Below are positions 35,075 through 45,483 of a stretch of DNA of 64,000 nucleotides, piece by piece. The first letter of the stretch is position 1. Each line of letters opens with the position of its first letter. The notes below the pieces were generated by a model that saw nothing but the letters and a program-made list of their open reading frames with translations, was not told where the DNA came from and ran no database searches. This DNA comes from Corallium rubrum (lineage: Eukaryota; Cnidaria; Anthozoa; Scleralcyonacea; Coralliidae), in the NCBI GenBank assembly GCA_964035015.1, contig CAXIUP010000176.1:1146001-1210000 (forward strand). The letters run 5' to 3'. Both the position numbers and the translations under genes were made by a program.

Positions 35075-36952
35075 AGGTGGTTCTACACTCGAATTTTCCT
35101 TCACCCTAAATCCTTAGAACATGCTGTGTAATCGAGTGAAATGCCCAATATCATTTATAATATACCCAATTCTCTCCTGGCATCACCACCTTATTATATA
35201 TACAGAACTCGCGATCAAGCTCTCGGCAACGGCCTCCGTGGCTCAGTGGTCAGAGCATTGCACTAGAATCGCAAGGTCGCGGGTTCAATTCCTGCCGGAG
35301 GGCCTGTGTAGTTACATTTTTCGCAACTGCTCCCGGTTTGGTCTTAAAATGTATATATTCTACACTCGAATTTTCCTTCACCCTAAATCCTTAGAACATG
35401 CTGTGTAATCGAGTGAAATGCCCAATATCATTTATAATATACCCAATTCTCTCCTGGCATCACCACCTTATTATATATACAGAACTCGCGATCAAGCTCT
35501 CGGCAACGGCCTCCGTGGCTCAGTGGTCAGAGCATTGCACTAGAATCGCAAGGTCGCGGGTTCAATTCCTGCCGGAGGGCCTGTGTAGTTACATTTTTCG
35601 CAACTGCTCCCGGTTTGGTCTTAAAATGTATATATTCTACACTCGAATTTTCCTTCACCCTAAATCCTTAGAACATGCTGTGTAATCGAGTGAAATGCCC
35701 AATATCATTTATAATATACCCAATTCTCTCCTGGCATTACCACCTTACTATATATACAGAACTCGCGATCAAGCTCTCGGCAACGGCCTCCGTGGCTCAG
35801 TGGTCAGAGCATTGCACTAGAATCGCAAGGTCGTGGGTTCAATTCCTGCCGGAGGGCCTGTGTAGTTACATTTTTCGCAACTGCTCCCGGTTTGGTCTTA
35901 AAATGTATATGTTCTACACTCGAATTTTCCTTCACCCTAAATCCTTAGAACATGCTGTGTAATCGAGTGAAATGCCCAATATCATTTATAATATACCCAA
36001 TTCTCTCCTGGCATTACCACCTTATTATATATACAGAACTCGCGATCAAGCTCTCGGCAACGGCCTCCGTGGCTCAGTGGTCAGAGCATTGCACTAGAAT
36101 CGCAAGGTCGTGGGTTCAATTCCTGCCGGAGGGCCTGTGTAGTTGCATTTTTCGCAACTGCTCCCGGTTTGGTCTTAAAATGTATATGTTCTACACTCGA
36201 ATTTTCCTTCACCCTAAATCCTTAGAACATGCTGTGTAATCGAGTGAAATGCCCAATATCATTTATAATATACCCAATTCTCTCCTGGCATTACCACCTT
36301 ATTATATATACAGAACTCGCGATCAAGCTCTCGGCCACGGCCTCCGTGGCTCAGTGGTCAGAGCATTGCACTAGAATCGCAAGGTCGTGGGTTCAATTCC
36401 TGCCGGAGGGCCTGTGTAGTTGCATTTTTCGCAACTGCTCCCGGTTTGGTCTTAAAATGTATATATTCTACACTCGAATTTTCCTTCACCCTAAATCCTT
36501 AGAACATGCTGTGTAATCGAGTGAAATGCCCAATATCATTTATAATATACCCAATTCTCTCCTGGCATTACCACCTTATTATATATACAGAACTCGCGAT
36601 CAAGCTCTCGGCAACGGCCTCCGTGGCTCAGTGGTCAGAGCATTGCACTAGAATCGCAAGGTCGTGGGTTCAATTCCTGCCGGAGGGCCTGTGTAGTTGC
36701 ATTTTTCGCAACTGCTCCCGGTTTGGTCTTAAAATGTATATATTCTACACTCGAATTTTCCTTCACCCTAAATCCTTAGAACATGCTGTGTAATCGAGTG
36801 AAATGCCCAATATCATTTATAATATACCCAATTCTCTCCTGGCATTACCACCTTATTATATATACAGAACTCGCGATCAAGCTCTCGGCAACGGCCTCCG
36901 TGGCTCAGTGGTCAGAGCATTGCACTAGAATCGCAAGGTCGTGGGTTCAATT
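35075..36952 (+). repeat. Tandem array of 277-bp units, each with a tRNA-like sequence (7 units)
   Basis: Units repeat every 277 bp and are almost identical. Each has a 74-nt tRNA-like part: 35231-35304, then 35508, 35785, 36062, 36339, 36616 and a cut-off one at 36893. A box TGGCTCAGTGG and B box GGTTCAATTCC match the RNA polymerase III promoter. The D and T stems form. The acceptor stem has a mismatch at its end pair and the anticodon stem at one pair; the loop reads CTAGAAT (AGA in anticodon position, without the long variable arm of a Ser tRNA). So I read it as a tRNA-derived repeat, not a tRNA gene. ORFs of 95 residues across the units are by-products. The last unit is cut by the ISL2EU insertion. 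Confidence 0.85.
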
Positions 36953-37065
36953 CACCTTTTCGGCGCTACTCCAACGGGGGGTCCCACGTGACTTGTTATA
37001 TCGTTTTTTCGGACAAACAAACCACGGATAATACATTCGGACACATAACAAGCACTACAGTAAGA

Positions 37066-39602
37066 ATGGTTAAAAGGTGCGCTTGGGGTACTTGCAAAAG
37101 TGATTCTCGGTATCCAGAACGATTAAAAAGAGAAGATGGGAGTATTGCAAAATTCCATAGTTTTCCAGCGGCGAAAAAAGAGAAAGAACGGAGAGAACGT
37201 TGGATACGAGCATGCTGTCGCGGTGATGGATTTGTTTGTACGAAGGACAGCTACATATGCAGCTTTCATTTTATTGGTGAACGTGGTCCAACCAAAGAAA
37301 ATCTTAACCCGATAGCAGCTACTTCTAGCACAGAAAAAGTAAGTCACGCATTTCGTGTAATATTTGAGAGCCGCGATGAAACGCGACTGTTTATAGAACG
37401 TTGCCATATTTTATACGCAGATTATGTAATATTTATTATTCAAAGGTTGCACAGTTAAATCGAAAGAGAAAGTCACCAGTGATCAGGTCGACGCATGGCA
37501 AACGATTCAAAACAAGTGACGAAAAATCTGCCGTAGAATCATTGTTGATGCTTCCACGTTCATCGTTAATAAACACAACTAGTCTCAATACCATCGAACC
37601 TGGCACATGTAAAGAACCATCCGAGTTTCCTTTGCCGGCTGCCGATGAAGAAGTTGACAATTGTAGTTCTCTTGCGCAAACAGCTAACCAGACTAGTACT
37701 GGAAGTGAAAGTGAAAAGGAGACTATAGCTGGGTCTGTTACTGAAGGAACTCAGGTAGGAAATACATGTTATTTCATATTATCTTACATGTAATTATTAT
37801 TAACCCTTTCATCACTGACTTTGTAGTTAGTAATTGTATGTTCCTTTTGTTTAATAGACAACCATTAGATTTGGGCATTTGAGTCTATTTAATGATGAAT
37901 TATTAAAAAACAAGAGCCTGATCAAGGCCTTGTTCATTCAAAACGTTGAAAACCGGAAGAAAACTCCTCATTATACAGGTTTAAGTTATACAATTATTAT
38001 TATAAATATTATAAAATCCTTAGTATTTTATTTGTCTTATTTTATTTGCTGTAATCGTGCAATTTATGCTTTTTTAGTTGCAAAGTTGTGGCTTGCATAT
38101 GTATCGTGTAATATCAAAACTATTAAAACTTTATCAGTTTGCTAGTGAAAGGTTTAAACAAATGAAAAATCTTTACTTTCAGACAAGTTTCAAGATCATT
38201 GATTTCTTTAATTTTAATCTAATACGAAGTATTGCTTTTAGCATTACATGTATTACCAAAATATTAACATATGTATCTCAAAATATTGATTTAAGCACTT
38301 TGTTTAAACCATGCACATAATATTTATTTAGTTACAAATAGAAATTTAAATTTTTAGGAATAATATTGTTGCACACCCTGGTACTTGTTCCGATTCTCAG
38401 TGGACTTCAGACACACCTTTACAATTACAATGCCCTGTTATCATTCCCAGGTACCTAGTATGAACAGGACATACACTTCTTATAATAACATCCCAATGAT
38501 CCCATTAAAAAAATAAGAACCAGGTCACAAAAATGTTATTTAAACAAACCCGTAGAAAAGTGATTTATAACCAAGGGCTTACATAATTTCCAAAAAATAT
38601 AATTGTGTTGTACTAACTTGTAGGATTAAGTATCGAAGTGTTGCAAAAGCTGTACAATTTTATAAAAGACAAAGGAAGTCGACTACATATGTGGAAAGGA
38701 TCGAAAAAAACAAAGGACACATACATTAAAAGCAAGTACCTGGAGGTAGTTATATTTTTCTCTTTTGTAGTATTAAGATATTTTGGAAAAAATCTTTATG
38801 AAAATCTTTTTTTGGTCTATTATAGCAAAAGTATGGTCTAAACAAACTTACAGTCAAGGAACAATTGATTTTAACTCTAGTGAGGCTAAGGAGAAAACCA
38901 AGCATTGTTATGCTTGGAGACCTTTTTGGGGTTGCACCTGGAACTGTGAGCAGAATTGTCATAACTTGGGTATTATTCTTGGAAAAGGAGCTATCATTTC
39001 TTTTGCCTTTTTCAACTCTTGATGAAATGGCTGATGTGAAGCGCCCCAAGGCATTCATAGAGTTTCCAAAATTACGTGGAGTAATTGATTGCACTGAATT
39101 CTACATTGAAAAACCTAACAGGGTATCAAGTCAAAGGTCTACCCACAGCAGCTACAAGTCATGTAACACATTTAAATTGCTTGTTTCGATATCACCTATT
39201 CCTCATTTCAATTTTATTTCCAACCTGTACAGTGGTAGCATCAGCGACAAAGAAATAGTTAAACAGTCTTCTTTCCTAGAAAAGTTAAATCCTGGTGATG
39301 AGATAATGGCTGATAAAGGGTTCAACATCCAGGATTTGCTCGCACTCCGTCATTCAAAATTACTGGCACCACCAATTATGAGGAAAGGTAAAATTTCATC
39401 AGAAGCCACCACTCTCACTCGACGAATAGCTAAAGTTCGTGTTCATGTTGAGCGGTTAATAAGAAAGTTGAAATGCTTTGGTATTTTACGGGGAACAATA
39501 CCACTGACGCTTAAACCATACATTACCTCTATTGTAAGAACTTGTGCTGCCTTGGTAAATTTACAACCAAGTATTATTGAAAATGAGGAATCGGACACAT
39601 AG
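37066..39602 (+). CDS. THAP-domain DDE transposase, five exons (ISL2EU-like)
   Basis: Exons 37066-37338, 37446-37754, 37858-37978, 38624-38745 and 38826-39602 join in phase with GT-AG ends and give 533 residues. The N-terminus is a THAP zinc finger: CAWGTCKSD, a central Trp (RERWIRAC) and CSFHF. The middle is Ser/Thr-rich. The C-terminal exon holds the DDE_Tnp_4-type core: GVIDCTEFYIE (first Asp), a central SGSISDKEIV, DEIMADKGF (second Asp) and RVHVERLIRKLK (Glu). I saw no stop or frame change, so the gene looks whole. It would bind and cut the transposon ends. Confidence 0.8.
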
Positions 39603-39691
39603 TTATAACAAATAACTGAATGATTTTGCACTTCAATGATTTTACTGTAAATACTGTACATCAGCATTTATGTACTACTGCATTTATTTAC

Positions 39692-39789
39692 TACTGTACT
39701 TCAGGTTCTGTGTTGCTCAAGCAACACAGAACCTGAAGTACAGTATAGGATTTATTTACTACTGTACTTCAGGTTCTGTGTTGCTCAAG
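39692..39789. repeat. Hairpin plus duplicated arm
   Basis: Arms TACTGTACTTCAGGTTCTGT... and the reverse complement, about 25 bp each, flank a 4-nt loop. The left arm is repeated once more at about 39761-39789. It lies about 90 bp after the transposase stop codon. Confidence 0.8.
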
Positions 39790-39938
39790 TAATAATAAAT
39801 TGTTTAAGTAGTTTCTCATCTCAGTTCTTTTCTTCTCGGCTTCTTCATGTCCAAACCATGTATGCACTTTGCTACAGTACTCTTCTCTGTTGTTCTCATA
39901 TATGTCTAGATCCTTTATAAAAGAAAACACACACATAT

Positions 39939-39995
<57 letters not shown>

Positions 39996-40070
39996 GGTTT
40001 TGATGTCCCACATTTTGTGAGGCATCAAAGGTGACTCATAAGCAGTTACCTTCATCCTGCCCATCAGCAC

Positions 40071-40113
40071 TACACTGATGAGGCCCGAAAGGCCGAAACG
40101 GTACCGTCTGTAG

Positions 40114-40114
<1 letters not shown>
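40071..40114 (+). ncRNA. Hammerhead ribozyme (short stem III type)
   Basis: The 44 nt fold as a complete hammerhead. Stem I is CTACA with TGTAG, the core CTGATGA is exact, stem II is GGCC-CGAAA-GGCC, GAAA follows, and a short self-complementary stem III (ACGGTACCGT) leads to the GTC cleavage site. Cleavage would fall between 40109 and 40110. A short stem III is typical of hammerheads in Penelope-like elements and retrozymes, which tend to act as dimers. TA microsatellites flank it on both sides. No further copy was seen nearby. Confidence 0.8.
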
Positions 40115-40181
<67 letters not shown>

Positions 40182-40604
40182 ATGTATATACATCAGAAAC
40201 TTTGTTTACAATTCATCGAGTAAGATTTTACCTGCAAGAAATATCTAAGAAAAAAAGATATATATATATTCCGCAGTTATTGCTGGTTATGTCTTGCTGT
40301 GGTACCTGAAACCATCAAAACATGTATGAATATTATACATACATGTTCTTGTATAATACATTACTACTCGGCTACTTTAATGCAAAATTGATGATACAGT
40401 AAATGCAGGTATTTGTTACAGTTACAATAATTAACTTTGGGTACGTACCTTCAGTGATTTATAGAATATGAGCATTTATTTCGAATTTATACAAAGTTAA
40501 AAAGATTAAATAATATGCAATGTCGTTAAAAAATATAAAAGAAATAATCTAAATTTTACATTGAACCTGAAAATGTTAAGAAAGAATATATTGTTATATA
40601 TGTT

Positions 40605-42801
40605 TTAAATGTTAGCCTCCGTGCAGGCGAACTCAAAGTTTCCTGCAACTGGCGCGTAAAAACTAACTCTGGTACCCCTCAGGCACAATAAAGCAGACCG
40701 CAAAATACTAAATGAAAGTCGTGTTCGTATCCAATTCATTGTGGTAGAATATCTTTCAGCTCTATTATTTGAAAGTTTTGTTGCTAATTCCTTATGGAAA
40801 TTTGCACATTCCGCGCTCATAGCACCGTTAGTACCAAAGACTAATGGCGTAAAGGATCCGTTTTCAACTTGCATGATACGATCATTGTAGGCGCGCTTTT
40901 TCTCTTGCTCCGCATTCTTAAGGACTTGATCTGTCGAGAGATTTCTGTTGGATTGGGCATTAATGTGCGTTACGCGAACATCAAAAAATGCACTTTGCCC
41001 CTTCCTCCAAAAACCTCTAGCTTTCACATCAACTCTAGCATTATCCTCGGTGTTTGCTGTTCTATGTTGGTAGTGTTTTCCTGTCAAGGGTTGAAGTGGT
41101 GGCTCGACTGACACATCCTTGCATACTTCAGAAAGCATGGCAGCTTCGAGGTCACGAATTTCATTATGTCTGATGGAAATGAATCCTCCACGCTTACAGT
41201 TCATTGCATGTTCAACGGTGAACAGTGCGCCACAAGGACACATTGATGGCAAATCTTTGATCGGTCGAGAATAGCGAATATTAAGAGCATCTTTAAATTC
41301 GCCTTTATTTAAAGCAAAGCCTTGATTTTGAATTGGCAAGGCATTTAACCAAGATGACGCCCCTTTATCTCTGGCCTGTTTCACTGACCGAAGAGTGTCG
41401 TGGTTTAAGATGGTATCGATTTCTTCGGCAAGATTGATTTGGTCCTTGACCTTTTGCAACTTGCAGTCTCTTTTTATTTGCTCAACTCTTTCCCTTTCTG
41501 GCAATGAATGTTGTTGCTGGTGTACAATTAGGGCTGCCAGAGGAGCGGAAATAGACTTGCTTGTGATGTAATGGTTATCTGCATCTTGTACAGGGTTGCT
41601 AATGCCCAATCCCCCAAGACGGGTCGGAAGAGAAAAAAGACGACGATCGTTGGCAGAAATATCCGATCCAAACAAGGAGGGTAGAAAATGATATGTTAAG
41701 ATATCTTCGATAGGCTGCAACAAGACCGAGATCCCAGGAATAGTCCGTAGAAAATAGGTAAACTTGTGACTGAAGCCATGCATATACGCAGAGAATGCTG
41801 CATGAGGCTGTGTTTTTGCAATCTCACACAACTTTTCAAGCTCTTTGGTCCAAGATTGCACTTTTCCTTCAAAATATCTTTCTTTAAATGAATCCGTGCC
41901 AATAGCAGCACCAATGTGACGTTTCCCTTCAGTTGTGATGTTGAGGTCTAGATCATTGAACAGTTCCTTGGCTTTGTCCAGATCTTTCTCATCTTTTAGA
42001 ATAAGCCATGACTTTTCAGGATTTACATAGTAACCATACTTCCGACCTTCATCAATAAGTGTGAGGAACCAATCTTTAATTTGGTATAGACGACCTGCGC
42101 CGGCTGCATCATCAGCAAGCCATACTTGTTTAACGGTATCTGCCTGAATTAGCAGGGTCGAAATCAGGAAAGTTGTCATTAAGGAATAGAAGGCCATTGC
42201 CAGGTTGTCCCCTTGGGTTGTTCCTTCTACGCTGAGGATTTCTCCACCACCTGCAATGAAGAGACGGGAAGGATGGCGATATGTATTGATTAGCACAGTA
42301 GAAATCGGTGGACATATAATTTGCACATTATGCAAGGCCACCAAACGATTCATAGAGTTGAATGCATTCGATGCATCCACTAAGATAACACCGTCTGTGT
42401 CTTCCTCTTGGAAGATGGTGGCCATGGCATGTATGGCGGCTTCTGAGCCAGCGTTGTGTCCCCCACATGTTTGAATCGGCCCACAAGATTCTTCGATGTC
42501 GCCTCTGAGATTCCAGGAAAGGGTTTTCCCAACGATTCGGCGTAAAACTTCTCCTACTCCAATTGGTCTAACACCAGGATTCTTATCGATGGGAATAAGG
42601 CGGCAGGCGACATACGATTCAAGGACAAGCGGATCCAGAATGGTAGATGCAATTTTGCACGCAAATAATGCAATTTCTTCTCTAAGACCTTTCCCCTCTT
42701 TGGCGAAGTTCTTTGAAGATAAGACACGTCTAAACTGATCTGAATCAAAATTAGACGGTCCAGCACCGCCTCTCGTAACCATGGCGGCTTTGAAAATTGT
42801 G
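40605..42801 (-). pseudogene. LINE, 3' half: reverse transcriptase, CCHC finger and restriction-like endonuclease
   Basis: The 725-residue frame on the - strand, open up to the Polinton edge, carries reverse transcriptase motifs: GVRPIGVGEVLRRIVGK, LVDASNAFNS (about residue 132), GTTQGDNLAM (about 186) and LADDAAG (about 221, with the catalytic Asp pair). Near 512 is C-x-C-x7-H-x3-C followed by GGF and RHNEIRD. Near 582-599 is ARVDVKA ... FFDVRV, then KK and Tyr, a pattern like the restriction-type endonuclease of R2-group LINEs. That grouping is my inference; the clade is not fixed. No stops occur in this half. The 5' half lies across the Polinton at 60434-61206. Confidence 0.7.
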
Positions 42802-42807
42802 TTCTCA
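42802..42807. repeat. Polinton target duplication, left copy
   Basis: TTCTCA directly before the element, matched by TTCTCA at 60428-60433. A 6-bp duplication is the Polinton hallmark. Confidence 0.95.
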
Positions 42808-43174
42808 AGTAGTGTAGAATATGAGGCTACCGGGCCACTTTTTATTATTTTGCCAAAAACTGCCTCAAAATATCAGAATTCAACGGAAAATGATGTTTGA
42901 AAGGGCAGACTTTTTTTTCCTCTTTTTTCCCCTTTTTATATTTTAAGGATGGATTATGACGTTTTTCCTGAAAACAACCCAAAGTGATCAGGGTTGTGGT
43001 TCTGACACACCTTACTTACTCCCCGGTTTCTGTTCAGATACTTTTGTCTTGTGTTGGTACACATGTTTTCCCACGGTTACACCACCAGATAGCAGTCCGA
43101 GACATGGTATGTACGGTGTGATCATGGCTACAACTTTACCAACGTCATTCTTTAGCAGTTTGTCCTTTTGTAAT
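42808..43174. repeat. Polinton left terminal inverted repeat, 367 bp
   Basis: It pairs with 60061-60427 with about two differences by eye. The C-terminal part of the first gene (43012-43611) lies inside it, so the right repeat holds a copy of that coding end. Confidence 0.95.
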
Positions 43175-43611
43175 TCGTTGTCTAACGCCTCAGAGCTTTC
43201 TACAGCGTCCAGACCACCGAGAAGATTGGAGAGTCTACTGATTAACATATCAGTCAGGAATTCGTTAGCTTTTTCCATTCTTTTAGCCTCATATTCAGCG
43301 TACAACTTATCCACAACCTTTACCGACGCTTTTTTGATGTAGCCAACTGACTGAGTTATTTCACCGTCCTCTGACAGTTTTATTAGCTCACTCCTTTTCT
43401 TATTGGTGTCATCGGTTGGTGGGGGCGTTGGACTGGTTTCTTCAGCCTTTTTTAGATCATTGACGAGCTCATCAACGAGTTTATCAACTAGCTCATTAGC
43501 CTCAGTGGGTATTTCCGTTTCCGGCCTTTCAGCAGGTACCTCAGCTGGTTTCGCAGCAGGTGTCTTGATTTTTTTTCCGACTTTCACCGTTTTAGTTTTT
43601 CCCTCGACCAT
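43012..43611 (-). CDS. Polinton protein of unknown function, partly inside the terminal repeat
   Basis: About 199 residues if begun at the ATG (MVEGKTKTVK), which has a TATAG stretch just upstream; an in-frame ATG nine codons earlier is possible. The N-terminus is Lys/Pro/Thr-rich, then come acidic and helical stretches, ending in a short hydrophobic segment (AMITPYIPCLGLLSGGVTVG) that could associate with a membrane. The last 50-odd codons lie in the left terminal repeat. I do not recognise the family. It overlaps or abuts the ATPase gene upstream, so it may share its transcript. Confidence 0.6.
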   Translation of the reverse strand: MVEGKTKTVKVGKKIKTPAAKPAEVPAERPETEIPTEANELVDKLVDELVNDLKKAEETSPTPPPTDDTNKKRSELIKLSEDGEITQSVGYIKKASVKVVDKLYAEYEAKRMEKANEFLTDMLISRLSNLLGGLDAVESSEALDNELQKDKLLKNDVGKVVAMITPYIPCLGLLSGGVTVGKHVYQHKTKVSEQKPGSK

Positions 43612-43615
43612 CTTA

Positions 43616-44224
43616 CTATAGATTAGATTTTGGGACAACCACCTTATACGCGTACGGATGCCTTAACATAATCTCAAGCCTAGCGTATTTGTTTTTTTTT
43701 AGCTTTTCAGTTATCCCCATAACCTCATCACGGTCTAAACCACCCAGGTAGTCATCAGTGACGACCTTCATATCGGTTTTGTTGGGGTTGTAGAACGTTA
43801 CCAGCTTACTGATATTCTCCCTGTAGGGTTTTGTAATAGCTGTTAGCTGTTGTGTGATTACGATAGTTGAGAGATTGTAGTGCCGGGCGCTGAAGGCTAA
43901 CTTAACCAACTCACTTGTTCTGTTTTTTACGGGTTGTCCACTGGCACAGTCGTCGAGGACTATCAATGTTTTGGATCCCTTGAATATCCGGACGATGTGT
44001 TTTAGTACAATTTCAACGTCGTCCTGACTACAATCCACAGCGGTGAAGTCCGGGTCGGAGGTGTATTTCCAAGTACCATAGGTTTTATTCCAGCTGAACG
44101 TTGGACAGAGCAGAACGATGTAGTCGAAGAACCTGAAGTACTCATCTTCTAACATCTTCAGGAGATACCAGGTCTTTCCACAACATGTCATGCCGACGAT
44201 CAACATATTGAATGGGTGGTCCAT
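43616..44224 (-). CDS. ATP: Polinton genome-packaging ATPase
   Basis: A 202-residue protein of the FtsK/HerA-like packaging ATPase group. The Walker A loop is GMTCCGKT (residues 11-18) and the Walker B strand is LIVLDD (87-92). An ITQQ segment after the Walker B region fits the sensor position. In Polintons and related viruses this enzyme drives DNA into the capsid. It lies just downstream of the major capsid gene, with the start codon abutting that gene's stop, as expected for a virion module. Confidence 0.88.
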   Translation of the reverse strand: MDHPFNMLIVGMTCCGKTWYLLKMLEDEYFRFFDYIVLLCPTFSWNKTYGTWKYTSDPDFTAVDCSQDDVEIVLKHIVRIFKGSKTLIVLDDCASGQPVKNRTSELVKLAFSARHYNLSTIVITQQLTAITKPYRENISKLVTFYNPNKTDMKVVTDDYLGGLDRDEVMGITEKLKKNKYARLEIMLRHPYAYKVVVPKSNL

Positions 44225-45466
44225 TTAATACTGGATTGATTTTAGATTCTTATTTACCATATTTACCAAACCATCACTCAGCACAAAGATCTGACAGACT
44301 ACGTTAGCCACAGTCGCCTTCTTAGTGATCTCAATCAAAACCCCGGACTGTGTATTAACGATCCTTTTACCAGTTCCAACACTGTCGCGATCCTCAATAC
44401 TTCTCAAGTCAATCGCCAGAGCAAAAGCATCCTTGTAGAACTTCTGGATTGTCATAAACTGATCTGTGTTTTCCTTTCCACCAAACAGTCTCTTAGCTTC
44501 ATCATAGAACCGACTCTTTGGGATCCCCTGACTGAAGACAGCGTTGGGTACACCCTCGATTGTTAGCTTAACACTCTCAATGTTCGGATAGACGTATTTC
44601 TCACTATCAGTTTGGGTCTTATTTGTGAACATCATAACGATCCCTTTCATAGACTTCCGTGGAAGGTTAATGTGTTCGTTGATCAGGGTCGATCCAGCCA
44701 ACCATTCAGTTGACGTCATCAACGTCACATGTTCGTAGGACAGCGACCGACCAGCTGTGTACAACGACGTTATCTCACTGACGATGTCGGTGTTATCGAT
44801 TGTTTCATACTCCAGTTCGAGGTTTTCCAGTGTGTATCCGTCAACGGTCTCACTTGACTGAGCCACCATGATGTCACTCGCTTTCGGTAGGCTAATGACA
44901 TAGCGGAAGTTGTTGTACATTTCAAAGGGAGCATATAGTCCATGGTCCCCGAGGATCTTATCCAATCTCACCTTCATCCTCACTCCATGAATTGTGAGCA
45001 TCAGAGCGTCAGCTACCTTCTCAGCGTCCCCAGAGGAGGCCCCACTATCATCCTTAGACATCAACTTTCTCAGGTTCTCTGGGCCGACCCCATACCCAAC
45101 CATCTGATCTCTCACACTCTTCGGTAACCAGAGATCCCTGTACACACCGAGGATACTTTCACCTGTGTTGTCGTAAACAGTCTCGCCGGCTAGCTTAACA
45201 ACCAGCCTTTCAACCAGAAGCCTGGAGAGATTGTTTAGGAACCACGACTTGGTGTTCATGTTCTTGAAGTCGAACAATAGATGAAAGCTACCCGGGACCA
45301 AACAGCTATCAGGTTTCAGCTTTGGTATGTCAATGTAGAGGTCCTCACCAGGGTTGACTTTGTTGGGGTTCATGGTGGCCGTATGTCTTGTCCTACTCCC
45401 CTTGATCTCCGACATTCTCGCCCGTCTGAATCCAGGTAACAGCTCTGTCTGACTTCTGTTGGCCAT
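44225..45466 (-). CDS. MCP: Polinton major capsid protein (double jelly-roll candidate)
   Basis: A 413-residue protein in the position of the Polinton/adintovirus major capsid gene, next to the packaging ATPase. It is rich in beta-strand-like segments. Features seen: an N-terminal basic stretch, DLYIDIPKLKPDSCLVPGSFHL followed by LVVKLAGETVYDNTG, FRYVISLPKASDIM and LSYEHVTLM. These are in keeping with the capsid proteins of this group. The jelly-roll fold itself cannot be seen from sequence alone. The start MANRSQTELLPG is preceded by a TAGTAT stretch. Confidence 0.8.
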   Translation of the reverse strand: MANRSQTELLPGFRRARMSEIKGSRTRHTATMNPNKVNPGEDLYIDIPKLKPDSCLVPGSFHLLFDFKNMNTKSWFLNNLSRLLVERLVVKLAGETVYDNTGESILGVYRDLWLPKSVRDQMVGYGVGPENLRKLMSKDDSGASSGDAEKVADALMLTIHGVRMKVRLDKILGDHGLYAPFEMYNNFRYVISLPKASDIMVAQSSETVDGYTLENLELEYETIDNTDIVSEITSLYTAGRSLSYEHVTLMTSTEWLAGSTLINEHINLPRKSMKGIVMMFTNKTQTDSEKYVYPNIESVKLTIEGVPNAVFSQGIPKSRFYDEAKRLFGGKENTDQFMTIQKFYKDAFALAIDLRSIEDRDSVGTGKRIVNTQSGVLIEITKKATVANVVCQIFVLSDGLVNMVNKNLKSIQY

Positions 45467-45483
45467 ATACTACATAACAGGTT

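Larger units (their letters stand above)
39603..40604. other. Non-coding stretch with hairpin, microsatellites and ribozyme
   Basis: It holds a palindrome at 39692-39745 with a further direct copy of its arm, TA microsatellites flanking a hammerhead ribozyme, and AT-rich sequence that leads into the 3' end of the LINE. No coding region is seen. Confidence 0.7.

Noticed and set aside
35231-35304. True tRNA gene
   Set aside because: The acceptor end pair and one anticodon-stem pair do not match, and the AGA loop lacks the long arm expected for Ser, so it is called tRNA-like.
35121-37031. Seven 95-residue ORFs in a row
   Set aside because: They are translations of the 277-bp non-coding tRNA-like repeat, identical only because the units are.
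40869-42738. + strand ORFs over the LINE
   Set aside because: Shadows of the - strand reverse transcriptase frame, with no recognisable motifs.
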